This document shows positions 42,354 through 54,454 of a stretch of 64,000 nucleotides of DNA, one piece after another. The position numbers and the translations under genes are program-made. The notes below the pieces were generated by a model that was given only the letters and a program-made list of their open reading frames with translations, ran no database searches and was not told the origin of the DNA. The stretch is from Hydrangea macrophylla (Eukaryota > Streptophyta > Magnoliopsida > Cornales > Hydrangeaceae). The stretch spans positions 54,028,533-54,092,532 of the forward strand of contig CM066987.1 in NCBI GenBank assembly GCA_033977485.1, in the 5' to 3' direction. Positions within the stretch are counted from its first letter, which is position 1, and each line of letters starts with the position of its first letter.

Positions 42354-43209
42354 TTAATGAAAGCTGAGTGAGTTAGATACTAACATGGTATCAACTAATG
42401 AAGTTATTACTAGTTATAAACGATAACCATTAAGATTCAGTGAGGGTAACTCCTTCAATTAAACCGATGATCCGATTACTAACGTCTTACTCATTTTAAG
42501 ATCGACAATACATTATGATAGAAGAGCAGACTCGATAGTAGTTCACTCTTAAGGATACACCATTGCTCCATCCACCGCTTTTAAGAACATATACATAGTC
42601 CACCGCAGTCATGGATACCACGTTAGTCCATCCCCAGCTTTTAAGAACATATGCACAGTTCACCGCACTATAGGGATATAACGCTTTAAGCAACAATACA
42701 TCATTCTATGCCACGACTTAGCGACATCTACCAGTGATCACGGTCCACTGCAGTCGTAGACACCTTCGTCGGTTTACCGTTTTTAAGAAACATATGATTA
42801 GATCATCTGGCTATCTTAAGGCAAATGGTCCGGTCCACCGTAGTCGTAGACACCTTCGTCTGTCTACAGCTTCTAAGAACATATGATCGACCAAGGCCCG
42901 CCCATGCAAGATTCCCGAATCTTAGCAAACGTACTTAAGTTCAACTTTAATATCGATACATGACAATCCCAATGTGGCCTGATTACTCTGATTGAAATGA
43001 ACATTAACTCCAAAGGAGTCACAATTATTACGTTATCTAACGTCGTAACCAATATCCATTAATCTCGTCGTTACTACGATCCTATAATGCCCTAACTCAT
43101 TATCACGTCTATATTACAACAATAAAGCATGCTAGAAATACTAAACAGTAAATAAACAACTAAACAGTTATAATATAAACTAAACAAGAATATCAACATT
43201 CTGCAACTT

Positions 43210-43362
43210 CCAATCAATTGGGACTGGGGTCCAATCGATTGGTATAAAAATGGTAACAATCGATTGGTAAAAAGTCCAATCGATTGGATCACATGCCAAT
43301 CGATTGCCATTAATAGCAATCGATTGGGATATCAATCGATTGGGAAAAGTCTAATTGATTGG
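43210..43362. repeat. Cluster of eight CCAATCGATTGG palindromes
   Basis: Sites start at 43210, 43231, 43256, 43276, 43296, 43316, 43332 and 43351. Most keep CAATCGATTG exactly; spacing is 16-25 bases. Confidence 0.9.
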
Positions 43363-43537
43363 GACTTCGTCTTCTTCACAGTGAAGACTGTCCAACACAT
43401 AAAATACGGGGAAAACATGATTTCAGGTTCTTTTCTTCATTCAAACCAGTCATAACAGCAATGTTAAGCTACCAGGTGAGTTTAGAACTCACCTTAGGTC
43501 ACAAGGGGTTGTTTGGGAATGTGTATATGAAGCTTGG

Positions 43538-43589
<52 letters not shown>
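43538..43589. repeat. (CT)n microsatellite in solo-LTR copy 3
   Basis: About 25 CT units between the two palindrome clusters. It corresponds in position to the CT-rich stretches of copies 1 and 2. Confidence 0.9.
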
Positions 43590-43592
<3 letters not shown>

Positions 43593-43869
43593 ATGTCTTC
43601 TCTTCCTCCTTCTCTCTCTTTCTTCTTTCTTTCTCTTCTGATTTTCTTATCTTCTTCTTCAGTCCATCTGGGTGTATGTGTGTATGGATGTATATATATA
43701 TATGTGTGTATATATATAAGTGTATATAATATATATAATACACACACAATCACTCCCTCTCTGGTTTCTGTAAACAGAAAATGGGTGAGGTTTGGGTCTC
43801 ATAAATATAGAAAGGAAGTGTTCACGTGGACAAACCCCAGCCAAAGAAAGAGAATCTGCCCAGCTGATT

Positions 43870-43987
43870 CCAATCGATTGGCATAAATGTCAATCGATTG
43901 GTATTAGGTATTAATGCTCCAATAGATTGATAAAAGTGTCAATCGATTGGTATTGACAATCGATTGGTATTCTTACCAATCGATTGG
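43870..43987. repeat. Second cluster of CCAATCGATTGG palindromes (six sites)
   Basis: Sites start at 43870, 43890, 43919, 43939, 43956 and 43976, with 17-29 base spacing. Five of the six contain CAATCGATTGG. Confidence 0.9.
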
Positions 43988-45190
43988 TATTCAAATTATA
44001 CCAAGGGTAAGGGAAAACTCATACAAGTATTTACAAGAGGCATACAAGGTCCTATTCATATAATATATTACAAAAATACAGGGTATTACATAACTTCTTC
44101 CAATTACACATTGCCCTTTTGTGTGTGACCCCTTAGGTTCATACTAATCTGGTAGTAGGTACTAATACTTTAAAGTATTATAATTGGAACCCTTTCTACT
44201 TAATTTAAATTAGAACATCTTCTAATTCTCCCTTGCAGAAATAATTAACATTAATATTTATTATTTCCGGGCTTCAACTAGTCATGAGTGACACTTAGCA
44301 GTATATCATGACACACCCCAGATAGTCTGAAAAATAGTGAACCTTTCCATTAACAGTTACCGTACAATTCAATCCTTCTATCACACCATTGTCCTAATTA
44401 TATTTTTTGGGGAATGGATATATTCATCAAACCCCGATTTAATTATACGTTCTCAAACTATTTGATATTTCTCTATTTGGTGAAATTAGAAAACGCTTTT
44501 CTAATTCTCACCTGGCCAGAACTTGAGATATATCATAGAAGATCACATAGGAAATTATCTCCCTTACTTGAGATTGATAGATTCCTTGTCGTACATTCAC
44601 ATGTCTCCATGCTTGACTTACTATATCCAACAGTACATGAATATGCCTTTAATTAAAACATAAACATCATGCACGTTAAAGCATAACAACTTACACACAA
44701 GACAACAGTAATGTCTCAGATCTAAGGATTACTTGTACCATTGTCACTAAGAACAATCCATTGATAGATAAGTAAAACTCCATTTGGATATTCCTAATAG
44801 TTGATCACGTTCAGTGAACTTGTTCCATAACAAACACCCATATGTTTGTTCCAGTGTCTCCACATAGATGGCTTAAGACTAGCCATATTTCATCACATAA
44901 AATAAACATGACACGTATTAGTCTAACCAGATTAATAAATGCCCAATTTAATAATCCTACGACTAAGAACATTTTTAGAATGAAGCAACCGAGAAGTATA
45001 GAGTCTTGTTCCTTAACTCTTTAAGTACATACCTTCTCAACTTTAAATCTATAGACCTATCATATCAAAGTTAAACAACAATAATGATAAATAATAAACT
45101 TGCCCTTTATTAATATGAAACTGTTATTACAAGGTAATATTCCTAAAATACTACTCCAATCTAATTGGCTTTTAGGGCATACTACTAACA

Positions 45191-45205
45191 ATCTCCCACT
45201 TGCAC
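45191..45205 (-). other. Polypurine tract of Copia E1
   Basis: The minus strand reads GTGCAAGTGGGAGAT directly before the 3' LTR start TGTTAGTAGTATG, the standard plant Copia arrangement. Confidence 0.85.
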
Positions 45206-45294
45206 TAAAGCCAATCGACCTTGTATCTCATACTCATTCTCTCAAGATAGCGATCCAATTGCTGCTGGGTTAAGGCCTTAGTGAATGGATCTGC

Positions 45295-47950
45295 TACATT
45301 ATCTGCTGATGCTATCTTCTATATCTCCACATCACCTCTCTACCAATGATTTCTCTAATCATATGAAATCGACGTTGAATGTGTTTGGATTTTTGATGGG
45401 ACCTTGGTTCTGTAGCTTGAGCTATCGCCCCATTGTTATCACAGTACAGAGGCACATGTGATTCAATGGTTGGAACTACACTTAGTTCACTGATGAATGT
45501 TCTTATCCATACACTTTCCTTTGCTGCTTTTGAAGCAGCTATGTATTCTGCTTCTGTCGTGGAATCTGTCGTTGTATCTTGCTTATAACTCTTCCAGCTA
45601 ACAGCACCCCCATTAAGGGTAAACACATACCCAGATGTGGATTTTCTATATCCACATTTGACTAGAAATCCGAATCTATGTAACCATCAACTCTTAGTTC
45701 TCCTCCTCCATAAATGAGGAACATATCTTTAGTTCTTCTCAAGTACTTGAGGATGTTCTTCACTGCAATCCAGTGATCCATACCTGGATTAGACTGATAT
45801 CTTCTTGTAACACTTACAACATGACTGATATCAGGTCTGGTACATAGCATCGCATACATGAGACTTCCCACTGCTAAAGCATATGATACTTTGCCCATGC
45901 TTTCTATTTCCTCTGGTGTCTTACGACTCATATCCTTTGAGAGATGAATTCCATGTCTGAAGGCCAACATCCCTCTCTTGGAATATGCCATGTTGAATTT
46001 ATTCAACACTTTATCTGTGTATAAGGACTAGGATAAACCAAGCAATCTTTTGGATCTATCTCTATAAACCTTTATACCCAGTATATAAGATGCTTCTCCC
46101 AAATCCTTTATGGAAAAGTTTTGTGAAAGCTGTAGTTTGACTGATGATAACATTCCTACATCATTCCCAATGAGTAGGATGTCATCAACGTACAAAACCA
46201 GGAATGTAATTGCTCTCCCACTAGGCTTTTAATACACACATGGTTCATCCATATTTTGATGAAAATCAAATGCTTTGATCGCTTCATCAAAAAGGATGTT
46301 CCAACTTCGAGATGCCTACTTGAGTCCATAAATGGATCTTTACAGCTTACACACTTTATGGTTTTCACCACGGGATATAAAGCCTTCCGGCTGGTCCAAG
46401 TAAATCTCTTCCTCAATTTGACCATTGAGAAAACAGTCTTTACATCCATCTGCCATATCTCATAGTTATAGTGTACAATTATAGCAAGCATAATCCTGAT
46501 GGATTTTAGCATGGCTACTGGCGAAAAGGTTTCCTCATTGTCAACTCCTTGTCTTTGTTTGTAACCTTTTGCCACTAGCCTAGCTTTGTAGATCTCTATC
46601 TTTTCGTCCGAGCCTATCTTTCTTTCATAAACCCATTTGCAGCTAACAGGTACAATACCTTAAGGTAGGTCTACCAAAGTCCAGACTTGGTTGGAGTACA
46701 TAGAATCCATTTCTGATTTCATGGCAACTTGCCATTTACTCGAATCGATGTCTGACATTGCCTCTTTGTAATTAGTAGAATCACTCTTATCGCCATTGTC
46801 TCCATACTGAAAGAGCTCCTCATCACCTTGATGGAGATCCAAGTATCTCGTATTAGGTATAGGAGTCCTACTAGTCTTACGTGAAGATTGTGTGATAAAA
46901 GGTTCTACTGTAATAGGGTTTGAGGACCCTTCCTCATGTTGGTCAATGTTGGTTTGTGGTTCAGAGGACATTTCCTCTAATTCTCACTTTCCCATTACCT
47001 CTATCTTGAATAAACTCTTTTTCAAGAAATACAGCAAACTTGCTAACACACCTTTTATTCGCCTAGGTGATAGAAATAGTATCCCAACGACTCTCTTGGA
47101 TAGCCCACAAATATACATTTTACTGACCTAGATTCCAATTTATCCACTTCTAGTTTCTTAATATAGGCTGGTCAACCCTAGATTTTAATGTAATTAAGAC
47201 TAGGCCTCTTCCTATACCACATCTCATGCGGTGTCTTAGAAACAGACTTGGATGGCACCCTATTTAGTAGATGCGTTGTTGTTTGAAGTGTATGTCCCCA
47301 AAATGATATAGATAAATCTGTGTAGCTCATTAGGGATTGTACCATATCCAATAAGGTACGATTTTTCCTTTCAGATACACCATTTAATTGTGGTGTTCTA
47401 GGTGGAGTCCATTGTGATAAAATATCATTTTCCTTGAGATGGTCCAAGAATTCATTGCTTAAGTATTCACCCCCTCGATCTGATCGAAGAACTTTAATGC
47501 TTTTCCCAGTTTGTTTTCTACTTCATTTTTGAATTCCTTGAACTTTTCAAAAGATTCAAATTTGTATTTCATTAAATACACATACCCTAACCGTGAGTGA
47601 TCATTGGTGAATGTTACGAAGTATGAAAAACCTCCTCGTTCAATTGAATTCATAGGACCACACACATCAGTGTGAATTAATCCTAGTATGTCGGCAGCTC
47701 TTTCCCCATGTCCCACAAAGGGTGATTTGGTCATCTTGCCCATGAGATAGGATTCACAAGTTGGATAAGCTTCATAAGCCAATGAACCAAAGTTTCCATC
47801 CTTAACCAACTTGTTGGTCCTATCATCACTATATGACCTAATCCAAGATGCCACATATCAGTAGTATTAACTTTATCTCTAGGTCTCTTCGGTGATTTAT
47901 CTTTTTCTTGCTCAATTTAGTTAATACCATTATCCAAGTTTAAGAAATAA
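45295..47950 (-). pseudogene. Copia E1 pol remnant (integrase, reverse transcriptase, RNase H)
   Basis: Broken into at least six frames. From gene 5' to 3' these are the GAG-pre-integrase and integrase (ADILGLIHTDVCGPM, then NGVSERKNRT) at 47860-47178, a linker at 46971-46660, reverse transcriptase pieces (MAKGYKQRQGVDNEETFSPV, MDVKT) at 46575-46156 and the thumb region at 46009-45662. RNase H ([34 protein letters not shown]) lies at 45626-45312. The YVDD region is disrupted. Clearly more decayed than the E3 copy. Confidence 0.9.
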
Positions 47951-48640
47951 AGACCATTCAAATATATGCCAGAACCAACTAAATCATCATTTAAATAAAA
48001 TGAGCATTTATTTTTCTCAAAAACAAATTTATAATCACCTCTAGATAAAGCAGAAACAGAAATAATATTCCTAATCTGGCATAAATAAACAATCTTTTAA
48101 TTCTAAACTACGCTAGATGGTAATGCTAAATAGTAGCTCCCTACAGCTATTGCAGCAACACTTGCTCCATTTCTCACTCGAAGAGCAGCTTGTCCTCTAC
48201 TCAGCCTTCTGCCTCCCCTTAATCCTTGCAACGAATTGCAAATATGAGAACTAGCTCCGGTAACTAATACCCAAGAAGAAACAGAATTAACCGAAATGTT
48301 AGTTTCTATAAAAAAGCAAATTAGACATACCTTTAGAAGGTTTGTCTTTTATAGAAGCAAGGTACTCTCTGCAGTTCCTCTTCCAATGTCTTTCTTTTCC
48401 ATAGAAGAAACACTTTCCTATACCCTTATCATTTGCGGGCTTGCCTTTCTTGATCTCGCCCTTTGCCATCATCTTGGACTTCTGCCCCTTCCATTTTCCT
48501 TTACCCTTGGCTTGGACTTAGAAGTAGAAGCCTCATGAATGACAAGAACAGATCCTTTTGTCTTTTTGATAGAGCCTTCCACAGTATTCAACATATTTAG
48601 CAACTCAAGCAGTGGAACTGTCATCCTGCTCATGTTGAAG
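47951..48640 (-). pseudogene. Copia E1 zinc-knuckle and protease remnant
   Basis: Aligned by eye with 61979-62600 of E3. The zinc-knuckle and protease regions are present but carry stops and small indels; for example, the frame around 48060-48250 is broken. No intact frame remains. Confidence 0.7.
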
Positions 48641-48641
48641 T

Positions 48642-49159
48642 TCATAACGAACTACGAAATGAATCTGACAAGGATTGTAAGATCAAATCTATTTGCAAAT
48701 TTGTATCCATGCCTGCATCAAGCTTTTCAAGTTGCTCAATGTAACCGATCATCTTAAGCACATGCTCATTTACTAATGACCCCTCTGCCATTTTGGTCTG
48801 GAAGAGTTCTTTTGAAACATTGAACCTTGCGGTTCTACTCTGTCCCCCATACAACTCTTGTAGGTGAAGAAGAATAGAGGTTGAGCTTTTATATAAATCA
48901 TGTTGCTTCTGAAGCTCATTGTTCATTGATGCTAACATGTAGCATCTCACCTTTATTTCATCTTCCTGCCACTTTCTTAAAGTGTCATGCTCTTCCTCAG
49001 TAGATCCTTCAGGAAGAGATTCTGGCATTGGCCCATCCAAGACATAGGCAATTTTGTCAGAAGTAAGAATGATTTTTAGGTTCTTTAACCAATCATCAAA
49101 GTTTGGTCTAGTCAAACGGTTGGTATCTAGAATTTTAGCAAGGGGTTGAAGTTTGACAT
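48642..49159 (-). pseudogene. Copia E1 gag remnant
   Basis: The capsid region (FDDWLKNLKIILTSDKIAYV, RKWQEDEIKVRCYMLASM, LQELYGGQSRTARFNVSKEL) is open from 49115 to 48642. The likely ATG, shared with E3, is at 49159. A one-base deletion in a G run near 49141 puts it out of frame with the rest. Confidence 0.85.
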
Positions 49160-50913
49160 TTTTAGCGGTGATCTACAGAAGATAAATAGTAATTTATGAG
49201 CATAAAATAAAATTGAATTTTATTATCCATTAGATTTTGGGTTTTTTAAATCATAATGGTACCTCACACTATTCTTTTCAAATTCCTCATCCCTTTAAAG
49301 AAATTTGGGAATCTTTATTTATAAAAGTTTCTAGTGGGGATTGGGGTCCCATCAAAACTAGTACAACCTCACATAATAGTTTCTTGGCCGTACTAACTTT
49401 GATAAGAAGGTAACTTTATACCTATTGCTTCTTAAGCAAGTTCTAATCATCATTTAGCCTCTAAAATTATGAACCTCACATAATAATTTCTTGATCCATA
49501 TATTTTAGTTAAGTTAGACCCACCATTCATACAAGTATGAGTCACTAATGAGACCCTCACATAGTAGTTTTTTGGATCCTACTAGCCCCTCACCTCATAA
49601 TATCATATATTTAAATATTATGAGTGACTTTTCTTAGAATGAGCAGTCCCCACATATCTATAGCCGACAATCCCAAATAAGAAAATACAGTCAGCTATAA
49701 TGGTGGAAGGCTACGATAAGACATTCATAATGTCTCTTCGCTTATAACTTAATATCATAACAAAAAGGAAATTTTATGGTCTCATCAATAATACATGCAT
49801 CACATACATCAAATAAATATTTCATCATTTATATTTTAATATGTCCATACGATGCTCCCACTAATTAAATTTAGAAAACAATTTCAAAAATTTTTATTTA
49901 AAGGAGTATCCTTATAATACAACAATTGGATTAAATTTTAAAATTTTTTAAAATTTTTTTTTTAAAAACATGGACATAAAAATATAAGGTGAAACTGCCC
50001 CTACAATTATCACATAAAAATGGGTCATGGATGATTATGGACGTTTAAGCTGTTTCAACTTGAGCCTTTAAGTTAAATCTAGGTCTATGGGGTTGCAATC
50101 ATTATTAAACATCACATGCTTTCAAGCTAGCTCTCTATGCTTGATACAATAATAATAAATAGTCTTCGTGCTTTCCTTGGACACCTTGTCTTCTCCAAGT
50201 AGGTTCTGCCTTTTTCTTTCTAGTAGTCTTCTCATCTTCTTCTCTAGAACTAATTTTACGTGGCTTTTAAAAAGAAAACCCTTGATCCAAGATCAAGGGG
50301 GAGGTACATAGGAGGGAGAGAAATTACACCGGGTAGGAGGGAGGAAGACATACAAGTCCCATTTAAAAAATACAAACTCGAAAAAAAACCATTCAATCAT
50401 ATTAAATTAACAAACCAATCACATAATTTGGTGCAATCCATAATCATCCACTTTACATCCATTCACATCACATGCAAAATAAAATAATAAGTTATTAATA
50501 CAGTCTCTTAGTTTGGGACTTATCCTAATCACATTAGAAGTTTAGTTTGATTAAAATAGAAAAATTCAATTAAACATAGTTGCCTTCTTCGAAACAGTGA
50601 ACAGCCTGATCGTACACCTTTTTCTTTTTTTCTTTTTTCTTTTTTCTTTTTCTTTTTTGTCGTACGGACCAATCTCATGATCTTCTTTGTTTTAGATAAA
50701 GGTGAACAAGTTGAAAACTTATTTTAATATTCGAATATGTATAATAGTTTATACATAGCAAGACTAGTACAGATATATATCATATACATATATGTATCAA
50801 TCTTTAAAAGCTTTGTATCTTATACAAAATTAACAGTCCCAAAAATACCAGATTTATTCAAAATAAATACATACTATAAAATAACTAGGTATTTTGTATT
50901 AATTATAGGCTAA
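49160..50913 (-). other. Untranslated leader of Copia E1
   Basis: Non-coding. 49165-49990 matches 63256-64000 of E3. CCCTTGATC and GATCAAGGG around a CAA loop make a perfect 9-bp hairpin at 50279-50299. A T-rich low-complexity run is at 50625-50660. Confidence 0.6.
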
Positions 50914-51194
50914 GGGTGTGTTTGATAAAACTGAAAATTAAGTACTGAAAATTAAGTGCTGAATTTAAGTACTGAAAATTTTAAGTGAGTTGTATTTGTA
51001 ATACTGAAAACAATGTTTCAAGAACTAAAACATATTGCATTCAGTGATTATTTTCAGTAGAAAATTTTCACTTAACGTTTTTAGGAAAATTTTGGCTGCA
51101 TTTTCAATTCAGTGATACATTATCAAACACACTGAAAAAATTAAGTGCCGAATATTTTCATTTTCACCAATTAATTGGGTTATCAAACACACCC
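50914..51194. mobile_element. PIF/Harbinger-like MITE, TAA target duplication
   Basis: Starts GGGTGTGTTTGATAA and ends TTATCAAACACACCC (perfect inverted repeats), with TAA on each side (50911-50913, 51195-51197). The interior repeats AAGTACTGAAAATT. It is inserted a few bases from the primer-binding site of E1. 281 bases, non-coding. Confidence 0.85.
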
Positions 51195-51199
51195 TAAGT

Positions 51200-51210
51200 C
51201 TCTGATACCA
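51200..51210 (-). other. Primer-binding site of Copia E1
   Basis: The minus strand reads TGGTATCAGAG next to the 5' LTR, complementary to the 3' end of initiator-methionine tRNA, as in most plant Copia elements. Confidence 0.85.
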
Positions 51211-51211
51211 C

Positions 51212-52847
51212 TGAAAGGAAACCATGTGGAATCCTAAAAGGCTCGCGCAGTGGAAAACAAAAATTTTAATGTTTTCTAAACCTGTGAACAAGTCTATGAT
51301 GTATACAATATACATACAACATCCATAGGGGGTTAATCGAATAGTTACCCTTAAAGCGTGCTTTACAAAATATTGAATATGGTTCATCCCACAAATAGTT
51401 CACCAAATCGTCCAAGCATCTGATCTCTAAAAGTATCCACACGAGCAATGCACACTACAAGAAAACTTTTACTTCCTCCAATAAAGTAAAGAAGATAAAA
51501 GATGAATAGATCACAACTCTTTGAACCGTACAGATATATTGGGGCTGGGAGCTTTTTGGAAGAAGCTTGGGTGTACTAGCAACCCACTTAGTTTCTCATA
51601 TCTCATATATATAATAATTCTATAAGTCCCTTTCCTAATCTAATTAGGAAACTATATTTGATTGGAAGACTTACTTAAATCAAATATAAATTAATAGTAT
51701 TATTATACTAATTCCATATTAACAACTTAATATCAAGTAAACCCTCACAACTTCTTCCAATTATACATTGCCCTTTTGTGTGTGACCCTTAGGTTCATAC
51801 TAATCTGGTAGCAGGTACTAATACTTTAAAGTATTACCTTTCTAATTGATTTAATTTAGAACATCGTCTAATTCTCCCTTGCAGAAACAATTAACATTAA
51901 TATTTATTATTTCTGGGATTCCACTAGTCATGAGTGACACCTAGAAGTATATCATGGCACACTCCAGAAAGTCTGAAAAATAGTGAACATTTTCATTAAC
52001 AGTAACCATACAATTCAATTCTTCTATCACACCATATCCCAATTAATCCTTTTGGGTAATGGACATATTTATCAAACCCCGATTTAATTATATATTATCA
52101 AACTATTTGATATTTCTCTATTTGGTGAAATTAGAAAACTCTTTTTTAATTCTCACCCCGCCCTGGCCAGAGAGCTTAACTTGAGATATATCATAGAACA
52201 TCACATAGGACATTCTCTCCCTTACTTGAGATTGATAGATTCCTTATCGTACATTCACATATCTCCATGCATGACTTACTATACCCAACAATACATGAAT
52301 ATGCCTTTGATTAAAACATAAATATCGTGCATGTTAAAGCATAACAACTCACACACAAGACAACAATAATGTCTCAGGTCTAAGGTTTACTTGTACCATT
52401 GTCACTAGAACAATCCATTGATAGATAAGTAAAACTCCATTTGGATATTCCTAATAGTTTATCGCGTTCAGTGAACTTTTTCTATAACAAGCACCCACAT
52501 GTCTGTTCCAGTGTCTCCACACTAATGACTTAAGACAAGCCATATTTCATCAAATAAAATAAACATGACACGTATTAGTCTAACCGGATTAATAAATGCC
52601 CAATTTAATAATACTACGACTAAGAACATTTTTAGAGTAAAGCAACTGAGAAGTATATGGTCTTGTTCCTTAACTCTTTAAGTACATACATTCTCAACTT
52701 TAATTCTATGGACGTATCATATCAAAGTTAAACAACAATAATGATAAATAATAAACTTGCCATTTATTAATATGAAACTATTATTACAAAGTAATATTCC
52801 TAAAATACTACTCTAATCTAATTGACTTTTAAGGCATACTACTAATA
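51212..52847 (-). repeat. 5' LTR of Copia E1 (1636 bases)
   Basis: Plus-strand ends are TGAAAGGAAACCATG and CATACTACTAATA (final C to T change from the expected ACA). It is free of insertions, so it serves as the reference for the interrupted 3' LTR. Confidence 0.9.
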
Positions 52848-53575
52848 TGGAGAACTTGTGACTTGGACAACCAATAAAATTTGAAATCCTATTTGGTAAC
52901 AGACCTTAAGGCTTTTGTCATGGGCATCTATTTTTAAAGTCCAACAAATATAATACAATTATATACACATGTATAACACAAAAGGTAAAAAAGTTTTGAC
53001 TCAAGATGGAAATACACAACTTGAGACTTTGAGAATACAAGGGCCATGTTGCTCTAGCAGATTTATGAAGTTTGTGTCGGAAATAATTTTAGGCTTAATT
53101 ATTCTTTTGTCCATGTGTTCAGAGAATATTTCAACCTCCAAATAATTTCCTCCATTGGTGCATGCATGTTTCTCTTGTCACATAGCAGAAATATTCATTT
53201 ACCAGTCACTAATGTCCTACAATAAATTTCGTTGTCTTTCTGCATCTTATTCAAGCGTCTCATATTATTAACAACAAATATCAGTTTTCACCATATGTGC
53301 GATAAACTGAACATTGAATCCTCATCCTTATTTTGATATTAAACAAAATTAAGAAAAGTGATATAAGGCTAATTATCTCCTTGAACTTGCATAAATACCC
53401 CCAAACAAATCCTTAAATAACCTAAAAAAAGTGTATAGGTCTAGGGAATTGTAGTATTTGAGAGGGGCAAAATGGTAAAAGCAAACAATTACAAAATACC
53501 AAATAAGGACAATTGAATTGAAAATAAGGCTCTTTTATATGAAGGTATAAAAATTCCATAATATGGATAATAGAA
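52848..53575. other. Unassigned intergenic DNA
   Basis: AT-rich, no gene recognised. The first five bases are the right TSD of E1; joined to 40891 it restores the old locus. Confidence 0.4.
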
Positions 53576-54135
53576 GGCTTAAAAACACTTTAGTACCATG
53601 TACTTATACCCAAATTTCACTTTGGGTCCTCTACTTCAGATTGCAACACTTTGGGCCCTATAATTTCAGTATTGTCTCACTTAAGGACAACTTGTAACAT
53701 CATCAGGAAACAAGGACAGAAAATCTCATTTTGGAGCCAAAACATGTATTTTAAGTTTTAGCCCATCATCCACAATCACAGTAGCACTTCCCTGTGCCAA
53801 TCGATTGACTGGAGTTGTTAGATGTTATCATCACTTGACTTTGCCCTATTTCTGGGTCTTGATCTCTCTGTTTCTCTATTTTCTCTGTTATTCATATATG
53901 TATATCTTATGTATATAACTATATACACATGTTATTTTAAATAGAGGGAAACTTAAAAGACTCGCATGATTTGGTGCCAAAATGAGCTTTTTCGTCCTGT
54001 TTTCCTCTCGGTGTTACAAGGTGTCCATAATTGAAACAATACTGAAATTATATGACCCAAAGTGTTACAATTGGAAGTAGAGGGCCCAAAGTGAAATTTG
54101 CGTATAAGTATAGGGTACAAAAGTGTTTTTAAGCC
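53576..54135. mobile_element. Mutator-like MITE, 9-bp TSD ATAATAGAA
   Basis: Begins GGCTTAAAAACACTTT and ends AAAGTGTTTTTAAGCC, here split as AAGTGTTTTT and AAGCC. It is flanked by ATAATAGAA on both sides (53567-53575, 54136-54144). The inverted arms extend about 140 bases, through CCAAATTTCACTTTGGG, CAACACTTTGGGCC and TTTCAGTATTGT. 560 bases, no transposase. Confidence 0.9.
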
Positions 54136-54144
54136 ATAATAGAA

Positions 54145-54454
54145 TATACAGCATTCCCTTCTTTCCTTTCTCACATCCTTATTATTTTATCAAATAGGAC
54201 GAAAGGATCTATTCCTTTCCCTAGGATACAACTTCCCTTCCATTTGTTCCATTTTTTCCACCCCTCCCACCAAACATAGCATGAAAGCTGCTGATTGCAT
54301 GAATTAATGGACAGAATCATGCAAAAAGTTAAGAGCAAGACAACATAATTCTTCTTGTTTGCAAGTAGATTCCTACAAAAGAATTTGGTTAGATAACTTA
54401 TTGGAGTAGTTTGTTCCGAGAAAATGAAATGCTATTTTGTGGGGTACAACATAT
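54145..54454. other. Unassigned intergenic DNA
   Basis: Nothing recognised. Confidence 0.3.

Larger units (their letters stand above)
41850..44090 (-). mobile_element. Solo-LTR-like element, copy 3 (2.2 kb, TSD TAACT)
   Basis: Runs from TGTCACGCCCCGGAAC to AGGGTATTACA, flanked by TAACT (41845-41849 and 44091-44095), an exact 5-bp duplication. The other two LTRs of this Copia family give the empty site. It shares the ends, the acidic Tyr-rich frame near one end and a (CT)n tract near the other with copies 1 and 2, but the middle is different: imperfect repeats around TTTAAGAACATATG and GTCCACCG(C/T)AGTC at 42560-42900 take the place of the hairpin units. Confidence 0.87.
40892..45190 (-). repeat. 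3' LTR of Copia E1, interrupted
   Basis: Plus-strand ends are TGAAAGGAAACTATG and CATACTACTAACA. It contains the insertions at 41340-41749 and 41850-44090. It aligns throughout with 51212-52847 and 57632-59275. Confidence 0.9.
40892..52847 (-). mobile_element. Full-length Ty1/Copia element E1 (TSD TGGAG) with nested insertions
   Basis: Flanked by TGGAG on both sides (40887-40891 and 52848-52852). On the plus strand it shows, left to right, the 3' LTR (40892-45190), polypurine tract, RNase H, reverse transcriptase, integrase, protease, gag, leader, primer-binding site and 5' LTR (51212-52847). The 3' LTR holds a hAT element and solo-LTR copy 3; removing these and their duplications leaves about 1635 bases against 1636 for the 5' LTR. 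Same family as the element at 57632. The coding region has many breaks, so it is dead. Confidence 0.92.

Noticed and set aside
43359..43886. 175-residue plus-strand frame with Ser-Leu repeats
   Set aside because: Spans (CT)n and TA/TG microsatellites; low complexity with no domain.
43210..43987. CRISPR-like array
   Set aside because: Repeat units are 12-base palindromes with irregular spacers of 4-17 bases, in a plant retroelement; no cas genes.
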